9,370 nucleotides of DNA from JANPGR01 sp031424015 (GTDB taxonomy: Bacteria > Patescibacteriota > Minisyncoccia > Phycocordibacterales > UBA1006): NCBI GenBank assembly GCA_031424015.1, contig JANPGR010000052.1, forward strand, positions 1 through 9,370, read 5' to 3'. Within the stretch, counting starts at the first letter, position 1. Each line of letters opens with the position of its first letter. The position numbers and the translations under genes were made by a program. Below, in pieces: positions 1 through 6,391 of the stretch. The notes below the pieces were generated by a model. That model was not told the DNA's origin. It made no database searches and saw only the letters and a program-made list of their open reading frames with translations.

Positions 1-18
1 CGAAATTCCTCGCCCCCT

Positions 19-66
19 ACCCGTACCACAAAAAAAACCCACACCAAACGACTGTCTGGTACGGGT
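19..66. repeat. 10-bp inverted repeat with 28-nt loop
   Basis: The arms ACCCGTACCA (19-28) and TGGTACGGGT (57-66) are perfect reverse complements around a 28-nt loop that contains a run of eight A. On the plus strand the right arm leads into TTTTGT, so a weak terminator for a gene left of the window is possible, but the long loop and short T run argue against an efficient one. Function not established. Confidence 0.45.
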
Positions 67-109
67 TTTGTAAATGAAAAAAATCAAACTTTTTCTTGTG
101 TTTGTTTTT

Positions 110-136
110 GCCGGTTTTGGCTCCGCCAAAACCGGC
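110..136. repeat. Perfect 12-3-12 palindromic hairpin
   Basis: The left arm GCCGGTTTTGGC (110-121) and right arm GCCAAAACCGGC (125-136) pair perfectly around a TCC loop. There is no T run after the hairpin on either strand; the T-rich stretch lies before it on the plus strand. It is therefore not a standard intrinsic terminator. It sits alone in the non-coding stretch before truB. Its build (perfect stem, three-base loop) matches two palindromes inside the dus gene at 8308-8330 and 9136-9158, so it may belong to a family of small mobile or extruding palindromes. The rest of 1-222 shows no supported gene. Confidence 0.6.
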
Positions 137-184
137 CCCTCTCCAATCTATCCAAAACCAAACCAGAGTTCTCATCCTACTCTC

Positions 185-212
185 TTGCTCGAATTTCTCT
201 ATCCTGTATGAT
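185..212 (+). promoter_or_regulatory. Putative truB promoter, near-leaderless
   Basis: TATGAT at 207-212 is a good -10 match, and TTGCTC at 185-190 is a weak -35 at 16-bp spacing. Initiation about 7 nt after the -10 would fall at 219-220, only a few bases before the ATG at 223. No Shine-Dalgarno is visible. A second TATGAT (222-227) overlaps the start codon. This is inferred from sequence only. Confidence 0.4.
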
Positions 213-222
213 ACATACATAT

Positions 223-978
223 ATGATACATGTTTTTTACAAGGCTTCTGGCGAAACCATGACCGAGTGTATGCAGAGGATGAAGGAATCTGAACATCTC
301 GACCCTACCATTCCTGTGACCTATACGGGCAGACTCGACCCTGCAGCCAGTGGTGCCATAGTATTTCTGTCTGGGTCAGATCGTTATAACAAAGATCAAT
401 TCCAATCTCTCGACAAAATATATGCTGTTACCATCCTCCTCGGCGTAAAGACAGATACAGCGGACCTGTTGGGTGTAGTTTCGAATGCCAAAACTCCGGA
501 CAACATTGTATCGACAGAACAAATACAGGACATCTGCACAAAACTCTGTAGCAGTATTACCGAACCCTTTCCTGCATTTTCCGCTAGACGCGTAGATGGC
601 AAGGCGCTCTGGATGCATACAAAATCAAACACTACTAACAAAGTTGCAGAAAACCTGGCTCCGATTCACACAACGGAAATCTATACTATTTCAGCACTAG
701 GAACACAAACTATTTCTGGGAGAGAACTAAAAGATTCTGTCAGTAGAATCTGTACCCTACTCTCGGGTCACGATTTCAGACAACCAGAAATTATCAAATC
801 CTGGGAACAGGTATCAGACGAGACAGAATATCAAACCATACAAATCCGCGTGCACTGTAGTAGTGGTAGTTATATGCGTACACTCGCGGAAAGATTCGGA
901 GCGCTGGTCGATTCCCCTGCCCTCGCCATGACTATTGTTCGTGAATCGGTTGGAGAATTTTCTATTCCCAATCTTTGA
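223..978 (+). CDS. truB: tRNA pseudouridine(55) synthase TruB
   Basis: TruB converts U55 of the tRNA T-loop to pseudouridine in the cytoplasm. From the ATG at 223 the protein has 251 residues. The catalytic aspartate is D39 in 'YTGRLDPAASG'. The conserved active-site Tyr is Y67 in 'KIYAVTILLG..TDT.D..G'. The 'PFPAFSARRVDGKAL' segment is at 115-129, and 'CSSGSYMRTLAERFG' with R219 at 212-226. It is shorter than E. coli TruB (about 314 residues): the N-terminus is trimmed to 'VFYKASGET' and no C-terminal PUA domain is present. Residues about 160-200 form an extra 'SGHDFRQPEIIKSW' segment, which I associate with CPR TruB proteins. An in-frame ATG at 208 would add five residues, but it lies inside the likely -10 box, so I prefer 223. 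The gene stops with TGA and its last 17 bp overlap the convergent lamin-tail gene. It is the only plus-strand gene here. Confidence 0.93.
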   Translation: MIHVFYKASGETMTECMQRMKESEHLDPTIPVTYTGRLDPAASGAIVFLSGSDRYNKDQFQSLDKIYAVTILLGVKTDTADLLGVVSNAKTPDNIVSTEQIQDICTKLCSSITEPFPAFSARRVDGKALWMHTKSNTTNKVAENLAPIHTTEIYTISALGTQTISGRELKDSVSRICTLLSGHDFRQPEIIKSWEQVSDETEYQTIQIRVHCSSGSYMRTLAERFGALVDSPALAMTIVRESVGEFSIPNL

Positions 979-2542
979 TCTCGTATTTAGAGGCGCTATC
1001 ATCGCTCGAGAGAGTGTTAGTATTTTTATTTTTTATATTCATTGCTGATCTTTTTTTGGAGACCAGAGAATCTATGAGAGTATTGGCAATAAAATAGATG
1101 CCTATAATCGCAAACAAACTACCCACACCGATGCCTACCTTTGCACCCGTACTAAATTCTAGAGGGTTTTCTGTTTTGGAATCCAATGGATATTCGGGTG
1201 GTACATCAAACGTGATTTTATCTGTGGTTACCGGAACATCTGCAGAGATAGTATTACGTTGCGCTAAAACAAAATCTATATTTCGATTACCTTGATTTGT
1301 ATTTTTACTGACCTTTTGCTCACTAGCTATAATCGGCCCTTGGGTTATGGTTTCCTTATTTTGTTTTGATTGTTTTGAAACTGTCGATACTACAGTCTTT
1401 GCATCCGGCAGGACGAGGCTGATAATCTCCTTTGCTAGAAAAGGTTGTATCATTTCACTCGGGAGGGCGATTTCTGCATTCGGAGATAAAATTGTATGTT
1501 TTGCGATAGGTAATCGCAATTCACCTGCACGCAAGATCCAGCCAGAAATATCGACAGGAACCGATTGTGTATTATGCAAAAAGAAAACCGAATCACGTCG
1601 GATCAATTGTATAGCAGGATCAACTACAACGACATCAGACTGATATACTGAATCTGGTTTTGTCGCTATTGTACTAGTCCAATATTCAACGATCATATGA
1701 TACATACCTGCAGAACTATAGGTTATCGATACTGGGTTTGTACCCTTTTGGGATAACTCTCTACCATCACCCGTGATGATTTTTATAATACCCGAAGTAT
1801 ACTCGAATTGTTGTTTCTGGTCATTTGTATAGATAACGCGTGTCTGTACCAGAGCAGGAGTACGTGCGACCACCTGAATTGGATCCAGAGTCACACTCAA
1901 AGTATAAAACGGTTGAATAATCGCGGGTTTATACGAGGTTCCACCCGAAGAATTCACAGTATTTGTAGTGCTTGTATTCGCATTCTGAGTAGATGAAGTA
2001 TTGGTAGTTGTCCCCGTTGTTGTTGTGGTCTCGGTAGTCTGACTCGCAACAGACTGAGCACTATCAGGAGACGAACCTGGATTTGCTAGTCTGTTCTGCC
2101 AACTACCAGAAATCCAGTGCAGAGAGCTCCCGTCTCCTGCACCAAGGGCATTTGTATAGCTGGCACTGGTAATGGTTGCCCCGCTCGCGTCACGGATTTC
2201 TATCGTCTCGCCACTGTTAGACAAGGAAAACGCACTATCAATAACACCAACACTCGCATTCAGATAATCCGCTATCATAGCCGTTGCATCGTCTGCGATA
2301 ATGGTATATTCACCAGGGTCGAGCACGAGATCGCCACGCACAGCAGTCAGGGTGTGATTGCTTCCAGATTCGAAAAGTTTCCATCCTTTTATGTCAACAG
2401 AACTCGTTGATTCGTTGTAGATCTCTACCCATTCGTGTTTATCATCAGTACCCGCTGGGTCATACATAATTTCTGTAATCTGAATAGCTATTGCAGAAAC
2501 AGGTATAGAGACAAATATCAAACCTCCGAGGATTGTGGTCAT
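962..2542 (-). CDS. Secreted, membrane-anchored lamin-tail-domain protein
   Basis: This is a 526-residue protein, probably exported and anchored at the cell surface. Residues 1-19 (MTTILGGLIFVSIPVSAIA) form a signal peptide with an A-I-A type end. A lamin-tail domain (LTD) follows at about 20-155: 'ITEIMYDPAGTDDKHEWVEI', then 'GWKL', 'DPGEYTIIADD' and a tail 'NPGSSP'. Next are a Thr/Ser-rich linker (about 160-202), a beta-rich PKD/Ig-like segment (about 213-308), a degenerate second LTD-like segment with 'VPVDISGWILRAG' (about 309-386), and a polar linker. One transmembrane helix (about 468-490) is followed by KKR and a short cytoplasmic tail. The start at 2542 is chosen because it opens the signal peptide and lies 7 bp after the ATPase stop, with the SD-like AAGAGGG beside it. 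An in-frame start at 2737 would bury the signal peptide 65 residues in and overlap the ATPase by 188 bp. A GTG at 2545 is also possible. The tight spacing indicates one operon with the ATPase. The ligand and exact role are unknown. Confidence 0.82.
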   Translation of the reverse strand: MTTILGGLIFVSIPVSAIAIQITEIMYDPAGTDDKHEWVEIYNESTSSVDIKGWKLFESGSNHTLTAVRGDLVLDPGEYTIIADDATAMIADYLNASVGVIDSAFSLSNSGETIEIRDASGATITSASYTNALGAGDGSSLHWISGSWQNRLANPGSSPDSAQSVASQTTETTTTTGTTTNTSSTQNANTSTTNTVNSSGGTSYKPAIIQPFYTLSVTLDPIQVVARTPALVQTRVIYTNDQKQQFEYTSGIIKIITGDGRELSQKGTNPVSITYSSAGMYHMIVEYWTSTIATKPDSVYQSDVVVVDPAIQLIRRDSVFFLHNTQSVPVDISGWILRAGELRLPIAKHTILSPNAEIALPSEMIQPFLAKEIISLVLPDAKTVVSTVSKQSKQNKETITQGPIIASEQKVSKNTNQGNRNIDFVLAQRNTISADVPVTTDKITFDVPPEYPLDSKTENPLEFSTGAKVGIGVGSLFAIIGIYFIANTLIDSLVSKKRSAMNIKNKNTNTLSSDDSASKYEIKDWE

Positions 2543-2549
2543 CACCCTC

Positions 2550-4934
2550 TTACCATTTTGTTCCCAAAATTTGCGCCAGCTGGCTCGGTGATATTTCACC
2601 CCAAATTTGAGGCTTTTCTGGCGAGAGTGGAGTTGGTTGGCTAGTTTGTGGAGGTGTGCCAATATTTGGTACATCAACGCTGATAGCTGTGGCATTTGAT
2701 TGATCGCTTGTTTCATTAGTTTGGTATACTGTACCAAAATAATTATTTGTCAAGCTTGTTTTTTGATCAACACTGATATCTTCTGTCTCTCTTTGAGAGA
2801 TTGATTTTGCCTTTTCCAGAGCATCTTTCAGAGCACTCGCTGTAGAACCAGACACCGTTTTTTCTGATTCGGAATTTTTTTGTATTTTTTGTTGATTTAC
2901 GTTGAGAGTATTTTTCACTATTTCTGGTTCTTTTTTAGCTATATATTCTACATCCTTGTTGAGCGATACATCCGACAAGTCGATCCATTTACTCTCGCCT
3001 ATTTCTGTATCTACTATTGGTGACGGAGATATTGGAATACTCTTTGCCTGACTTTGCCCTTGGCTTGTTTGTGGGGTTTCTGATTTTTGTATTAATCTAT
3101 TAGACATTATTGTTGTATCTGGTTTTGTTTCGACTTTGACTATATCTTTTTGGGCTACTACACGATCCAGTAACCCATCTGTAACACCAGGATTATTTAC
3201 ATATTTTTTCGTGACAAGATCCTGATCAGAATCCTTATCTATTTCTGCTCCTACTTTATTATCAATATTTACCTTGTTGGGTTCAACAGTAGTAATTGCA
3301 TCCAACGTATTAGACTGGGGCGTATTTGTCACTGTGTTTACAATAACGACTGGATTTTCCAGTGTAGGCATAGGATCAGGTCTAGGTGTATAAGGGTACG
3401 CTACAGGTGCCCCTGATTTTTCTTGTGCAAGTTTTTTTTCTTCTTTTATTTTCCGATATTCAGCCGGGTCCATCCACACTCCACCTTTTGATTCTATTTC
3501 TTTTTTCTTTTCTGCATAGTATTCATCTCGTTTCTTTTTTTCTTCTTCGGAAAATTCTTTTGGCTTTTGCTCTTGTTTGGTATTTTCAGAATTCTGAGAG
3601 TTGTTTGCCGAGCGCAGTTGATTGCCGGGGTTGGATTGGCGAGGTGTGTACCATTCTGCTATGACACGCTCTACCTCTGCTCGAGGGTGCGCATACACTG
3701 ATCTACTGCTTGCGATGACTCGTGCTGCTATTGGATCTATTGGTTTTGCTATAGGGGGCATTGTTCGTGCCGAAAAAGGTGCCGAGCCAACCCCATCAAT
3801 CATGAGGGTGAGATAGATCTGCGCCATCCCTAGATTCATAAAATCTGTCTGGACGAAAATAGGTGCGAATGCTTTTTCGAATATTTCTGCGTCTTCTGGT
3901 TTTTGGGTTCTGAATATTATTTTTGTTCCGACATTACCGAATACTGCTGCTTGGATATTTTCTGGCATCTGGTGCACATATTGGTGCGCGATAGTGAGAC
4001 CCAATTTATACTTGCGGGATTCTGACAAAATATTCTCAAAAGAATCATTCGCAAAGTTCTGGAACTCGTCGACATAGAGATAAAATGGCGGTAATTCGAA
4101 CATTTGTGATTCTGACCTGTCAGCTCGTGACATTGCAGCGAGATATAATTTAGTAATCAACATTGCTCCGAGGAGTGGTGCATTTTGTTCTCCCACGCGG
4201 CCTTTTGACAGGTTTGCAATGAAAATCTTTTTGCTATCCAGAATATCACGGAAATTAATGGTAGAAACAGGCTGACCCAATATATTACGTATCAATGGAT
4301 TGCTGGTAAATTGTCCAACCTTGTTCTGGATTGCTGCTGATGCTTCTCGGGCGAATTTGTCATCCCATTTCATAAATTCATCAACCCAAAAAGCCTTTAC
4401 CGAAGGGTCCGTCACATTGTTCACCACATCGATTCGGAATTGCTTTTCTGACAACATTCGATTCACCGCGAGGAGGGTCGATCCAGGATATTCGAGGAGG
4501 GCGAGCAGAGTCATCGACAGTATGTATTCCATACGCGCAGAAAATGCGTCTGGCCAGATTTTCTTGAACGCTGACAATAGTCCGTCAGACACCTGATACC
4601 GTAGGTCGGGCCCTGGATCCTCGAGCGGGTTGAATGCGATCGGGTATTCTAGATCAAAAGGAGCAAAATACACCACGTCCTGTAGTCGTTCTGGCGGGAT
4701 GTAGTCTAAGATCTTTTCAGCACTCGATCCGTGTGGGTCAAACATCGCGACGCCATTGCCGTTTTGAATGTCTTGGATTATCAAGTTTTCTATCAGGGTA
4801 GATTTTCCGACTCCTGTCGCTCCCACGATATAGGTATGACGCAAACGATCCTTTGCACGGATGCCAAATCGTATGTTGTGATTACGAAAATCGGTAGTAC
4901 CAATATAAGTTATCGATCGAGCGTCATCTGCCAT
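2550..4934 (-). CDS. TraG/VirD4-like ATPase with long disordered tail
   Basis: This 794-residue protein belongs to the FtsK/HerA-type ATPases that act as coupling proteins in conjugation and type IV secretion, driving DNA or protein transfer with ATP. Walker A is 'GATGVGKST' (38-46), with K44. 'GVAMFDPHGS' lies at 61-70. Walker B is 'FYLYVDEFQNF' (284-294), with D289 and E290. It is followed by 'ILSESRKYKLGLTIAHQY', typical of the TraG/TraD C-terminal (TraM-recognition) region. The ATPase core ends near residue 430. VirD4 usually has two N-terminal membrane helices; none is visible here, so the protein is probably soluble and docks on a partner. Residues about 458-505 are a charged, probable coiled-coil segment. 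The rest to about 765 is Gln/Thr/Ser/Pro-rich and looks disordered, ending in 'WGEISPSQLAQILGTKW'. The ATG at 4934 follows an extended -10 box by 9 nt, with no Shine-Dalgarno. No VirB4 or relaxase gene is in the window, so the substrate is unknown. Confidence 0.86.
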   Translation of the reverse strand: MADDARSITYIGTTDFRNHNIRFGIRAKDRLRHTYIVGATGVGKSTLIENLIIQDIQNGNGVAMFDPHGSSAEKILDYIPPERLQDVVYFAPFDLEYPIAFNPLEDPGPDLRYQVSDGLLSAFKKIWPDAFSARMEYILSMTLLALLEYPGSTLLAVNRMLSEKQFRIDVVNNVTDPSVKAFWVDEFMKWDDKFAREASAAIQNKVGQFTSNPLIRNILGQPVSTINFRDILDSKKIFIANLSKGRVGEQNAPLLGAMLITKLYLAAMSRADRSESQMFELPPFYLYVDEFQNFANDSFENILSESRKYKLGLTIAHQYVHQMPENIQAAVFGNVGTKIIFRTQKPEDAEIFEKAFAPIFVQTDFMNLGMAQIYLTLMIDGVGSAPFSARTMPPIAKPIDPIAARVIASSRSVYAHPRAEVERVIAEWYTPRQSNPGNQLRSANNSQNSENTKQEQKPKEFSEEEKKKRDEYYAEKKKEIESKGGVWMDPAEYRKIKEEKKLAQEKSGAPVAYPYTPRPDPMPTLENPVVIVNTVTNTPQSNTLDAITTVEPNKVNIDNKVGAEIDKDSDQDLVTKKYVNNPGVTDGLLDRVVAQKDIVKVETKPDTTIMSNRLIQKSETPQTSQGQSQAKSIPISPSPIVDTEIGESKWIDLSDVSLNKDVEYIAKKEPEIVKNTLNVNQQKIQKNSESEKTVSGSTASALKDALEKAKSISQRETEDISVDQKTSLTNNYFGTVYQTNETSDQSNATAISVDVPNIGTPPQTSQPTPLSPEKPQIWGEISPSQLAQILGTKW

Positions 4935-4943
4935 ATACTGCAG

Positions 4944-4952
4944 AGTATATCA
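4944..4952 (-). promoter_or_regulatory. Extended -10 box of the ATPase operon
   Basis: TATACT (4949-4944) is preceded by TGA (4952-4950), giving a TGn extended -10. The ATG lies 9 nt downstream, so initiation at the usual distance would give a leader of only a few bases or none. No convincing -35 exists at normal spacing, which an extended -10 can tolerate. It lies just downstream of the terminator at 4985-5012. Confidence 0.5.
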
Positions 4953-4984
4953 CACAAGTCTGATTTCAACGATTGTGTAAAAAG

Positions 4985-5012
4985 AAAAAAACCCGCAGAG
5001 GACTTCTACGGG
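4985..5012 (-). terminator. Strong intrinsic terminator
   Basis: On the minus strand the stem CCCG-T-AGA pairs with TCT-C-GCGGG-type bases: CCCG (5012-5009) with CGGG (4995-4992), then AGA with TCT past one mismatch, around a short loop. It is followed directly by seven T (4991-4985), a C and more T down to about 4979. This is a textbook Rho-independent terminator for minus-strand transcription. It ends the short transcript predicted from the promoter at 5058-5085 and would also stop read-through from the 334-residue gene. Confidence 0.8.
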
Positions 5013-5051
5013 CAACGAAACGAATTTTACAATTCTTTAACCAAAACTTAC
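4985..5051 (-). ncRNA. Candidate ~67-nt small RNA or attenuated leader
   Basis: A consensus promoter (5085-5058) and a strong terminator (5012-4985) face the same way on the minus strand with about 40 nt between them. The predicted RNA starts near 5051. It contains no ATG and no usable reading frame: a TTG at 5042 gives only TTG GTT AAA GAA TTG TAA. Its 5' part can fold into a hairpin, GAATT (5035-5031) with AATTC (5026-5022) around a GUAA tetraloop, followed by the terminator hairpin. I recognise no known RNA family. It could be a free small RNA, or the terminated form of a leader for the ATPase operon, whose start codon is about 50 nt past the terminator. The element is inferred from architecture alone; expression is not shown. 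Confidence 0.5.
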
Positions 5052-5057
5052 TAATCC

Positions 5058-5085
5058 TTTATAGCAGGATTCCGGAAAAATGCAA
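5058..5085 (-). promoter_or_regulatory. Consensus extended -10 promoter
   Basis: On the minus strand TTGCAT (5085-5080), a 16-bp spacer and TATAAA (5063-5058) form a sigma70-type promoter. TGC (5066-5064) immediately before the -10 supplies an extended -10. Initiation about 7 nt downstream would be near the G at 5051. It is the best promoter match I see in the window, and it leads only to the candidate small RNA and its terminator. Confidence 0.65.
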
Positions 5086-5160
5086 GCGATTGAGAAAATC
5101 CTCTTTCATAAGAAGTTGGCGATTACTGGTGTGCTTTCCTAGACCTCATCAAATACTCTT

Positions 5161-5242
5161 TGTTGTCATTCCCGCGCAGGCGGGAATCTAACAAGAGAAT
5201 CAACACTACAGCGAGATTCCTATATACACAGGAATGACAACA
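5161..5242. repeat. 82-bp REP/BIME-like inverted-repeat element
   Basis: The ends TGTTGTCATTCC (5161-5172) and GGAATGACAACA (5231-5242) are a perfect 12-bp terminal inverted repeat. Inside each end lies a small palindrome of the ATTCC...GGAAT type. At 5168-5187 it is ATTCCCGC, GCAG, then GCGGGAAT; at 5216-5235 it is ATTCCT, eight bases, then AGGAAT. The first fits the ATTCCC-N8-GGGAAT pattern of Neisseria dRS3 and of the 'GTCATTCCCGC' repeats found in many bacteria. On the plus strand it encodes 'VIPAQAGI', a known signature of spurious frames over such repeats. It lies between the stop of the 334-residue gene and the small-RNA promoter. Such elements are often moved by REP-associated transposases; none is present here. 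Confidence 0.75.
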
Positions 5243-5299
5243 CCTATTGAGCTTGATAAAGCTGTATAGCAACAAGTCTCGTTAGCCCAGACCCAAAAG

Positions 5300-6304
5300 C
5301 TACACAGCAGTAGACTCCTTACGCTTTTTATGAGCAAATACTTGACCTGGGATGGTATCATCTGGTTTTACCGTGCTTCCCTTTACTAGATACGAATTTT
5401 TTACCACTACCTTTCCCTCTTTATTCAAGGTAAACGTTTCTGCAAACACCACATCTAATTGGTCATCGGAAAAATCTAAGTGTGTTGTTTTTATTTTTTC
5501 TATAAAAGTATCCTTGAGTTTTTTCTGATCAAATACCAATATCATACCCGCTGTTTTATTGTTAATAATTCTCGGGAATAGATCTAATTCTGAATTACAC
5601 AGAACATTCGCAACTACTGTCGCATAGTAACTATTTGTAGAATCAATACGGAGCGGTATTTCTAAGTGCGTTGCGATATCAGTTATAGTGATATTGGTAT
5701 TTTGATTATTGTTATCTTTTTGTAGTGATTCCAGTATGGATCGCTGTGTATCCCTGGGAATTTCGAACTGAACCGACAATAAATCTGTTTCTGGATTACT
5801 AGAGAACTCTATTTTATGTAGAGGATTTCCCTCAACGATATATCTCTCATTACCCATAAATTCTGTTGTGGGAACAGTGTGCGCGAGGTTTTCTATTTTC
5901 ACAATACCATTCTCTACTACAGTAATTGGATTTTCCACATTAAGCTGTGTGATTGCACTCTCGGGAGCTATTGACTCGGTTAGTGCCAATGATCCTGGTA
6001 TTGATTCTGCTAAATTTGGTTGAACTGATAGATTTTCTGAATTTGCTGGCTCTCCATCTTTGAAGAACTTCTCCCGAGCAGCTATATATTCCTCAAGAGG
6101 AAAACCATCTGGAAATATTAGGTTTTCAGTAGTAACCCCTTGATCTAAACTTGATGTCATATCAAAACTTTCTCCAGCAGAAACGGTCGGACCTTCTTCT
6201 GTCTCGCTAACCGAAGGAGCAAGAAAACCACTAAAAGAATTTGTGTGTAAAAAATTTGGGTCTACATTCTCTAATCCTATATTTCCTTGTAGGGATTCAC
6301 TCAT
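5300..6304 (-). CDS. Hypothetical acidic protein, 334 residues
   Basis: I do not recognise this protein. Residues 1 to about 155 are acidic, rich in Ser, Glu and Asn, and look disordered apart from a possible short helix 'PLEEYIAAREKFFKDGE' (69-85). Residues about 155-320 look folded, with alternating beta-like and amphipathic stretches such as 'LLSVQFEIP', 'AGMILVFDQKKLKDTFIEKIK' and 'GKVVVKNSYLVKGS'. The end is basic ('HKKRKESTAV'). There is one Cys (C236), no signal peptide, no membrane segment and no catalytic motif I can name, so it is probably cytoplasmic. It lies 87 bp after dnaX with no terminator visible between. It has its own TATACT 10 nt before the ATG. The only SD-like bases are AGAG four nt before the ATG, which is too close. 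A replication role would be inference from the neighbour only. Confidence 0.75.
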   Translation of the reverse strand: MSESLQGNIGLENVDPNFLHTNSFSGFLAPSVSETEEGPTVSAGESFDMTSSLDQGVTTENLIFPDGFPLEEYIAAREKFFKDGEPANSENLSVQPNLAESIPGSLALTESIAPESAITQLNVENPITVVENGIVKIENLAHTVPTTEFMGNERYIVEGNPLHKIEFSSNPETDLLSVQFEIPRDTQRSILESLQKDNNNQNTNITITDIATHLEIPLRIDSTNSYYATVVANVLCNSELDLFPRIINNKTAGMILVFDQKKLKDTFIEKIKTTHLDFSDDQLDVVFAETFTLNKEGKVVVKNSYLVKGSTVKPDDTIPGQVFAHKKRKESTAV

Positions 6305-6314
6305 ATACTCTATT

Positions 6315-6320
6315 AGTATA
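6315..6320 (-). promoter_or_regulatory. TATACT -10 box, near-leaderless start
   Basis: TATACT (6320-6315) lies 10 nt before the ATG at 6304 of the 334-residue gene, in a very AT-rich stretch. No good -35 is seen at 16-18 bp. The spacing implies a leader of about 0-4 nt. Confidence 0.4.
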
Positions 6321-6391
6321 TATCATATATACGATAAAAGCATTACTCTGCTCTGTGTATTTCTTTGTTCATCAAAATATTATGCAATGGA

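Noticed and set aside
17..220. Minus-strand frame of 67 residues before truB
   Set aside because: It is built from two inverted repeats and A/T runs ('KNKHKKKFDFF'), with no protein-like pattern or ribosome site.
976..978. TGA recoding to glycine (as in Gracilibacteria or Absconditabacteria)
   Set aside because: Long frames stay free of in-frame TGA while using GGN for glycine, and read-through at truB would add only four residues. The standard code is simpler.
1696..1707. TATGATACATAC repeated from 207-218
   Set aside because: One 12-base match in 9.4 kb of AT-rich sequence is expected by chance, and this copy lies inside the lamin-tail gene.
1990..2045. ACN-rich repeat tract in the lamin-tail gene as a possible phase-variable repeat
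   Set aside because: It encodes a Thr/Ser linker with mixed codons, and no uniform repeat unit long enough for slippage is present.
2543..2737. N-terminal extension of the lamin-tail gene to a start at 2737
   Set aside because: It would place the signal peptide 65 residues inside the protein and overlap the ATPase by 188 bp; the start at 2542 fits the spacing and the SD-like site.
4964..4969. TTGAAA as a -35 for the ATPase promoter
   Set aside because: The spacing to TATACT is only 14 bp, too short; the extended -10 explains the promoter without it.
4973..5191. Plus-strand frame ending in 'VIPAQAGI'
   Set aside because: The end is translation of the REP/BIME-like repeat, a known source of false frames, and the rest crosses the terminator and promoter on the other strand.
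4935..5299. tRNA gene or CRISPR array in the gap
   Set aside because: No cloverleaf, no T-loop GTTCGA-type sequence and no regularly spaced direct repeats are seen there or elsewhere in the window.
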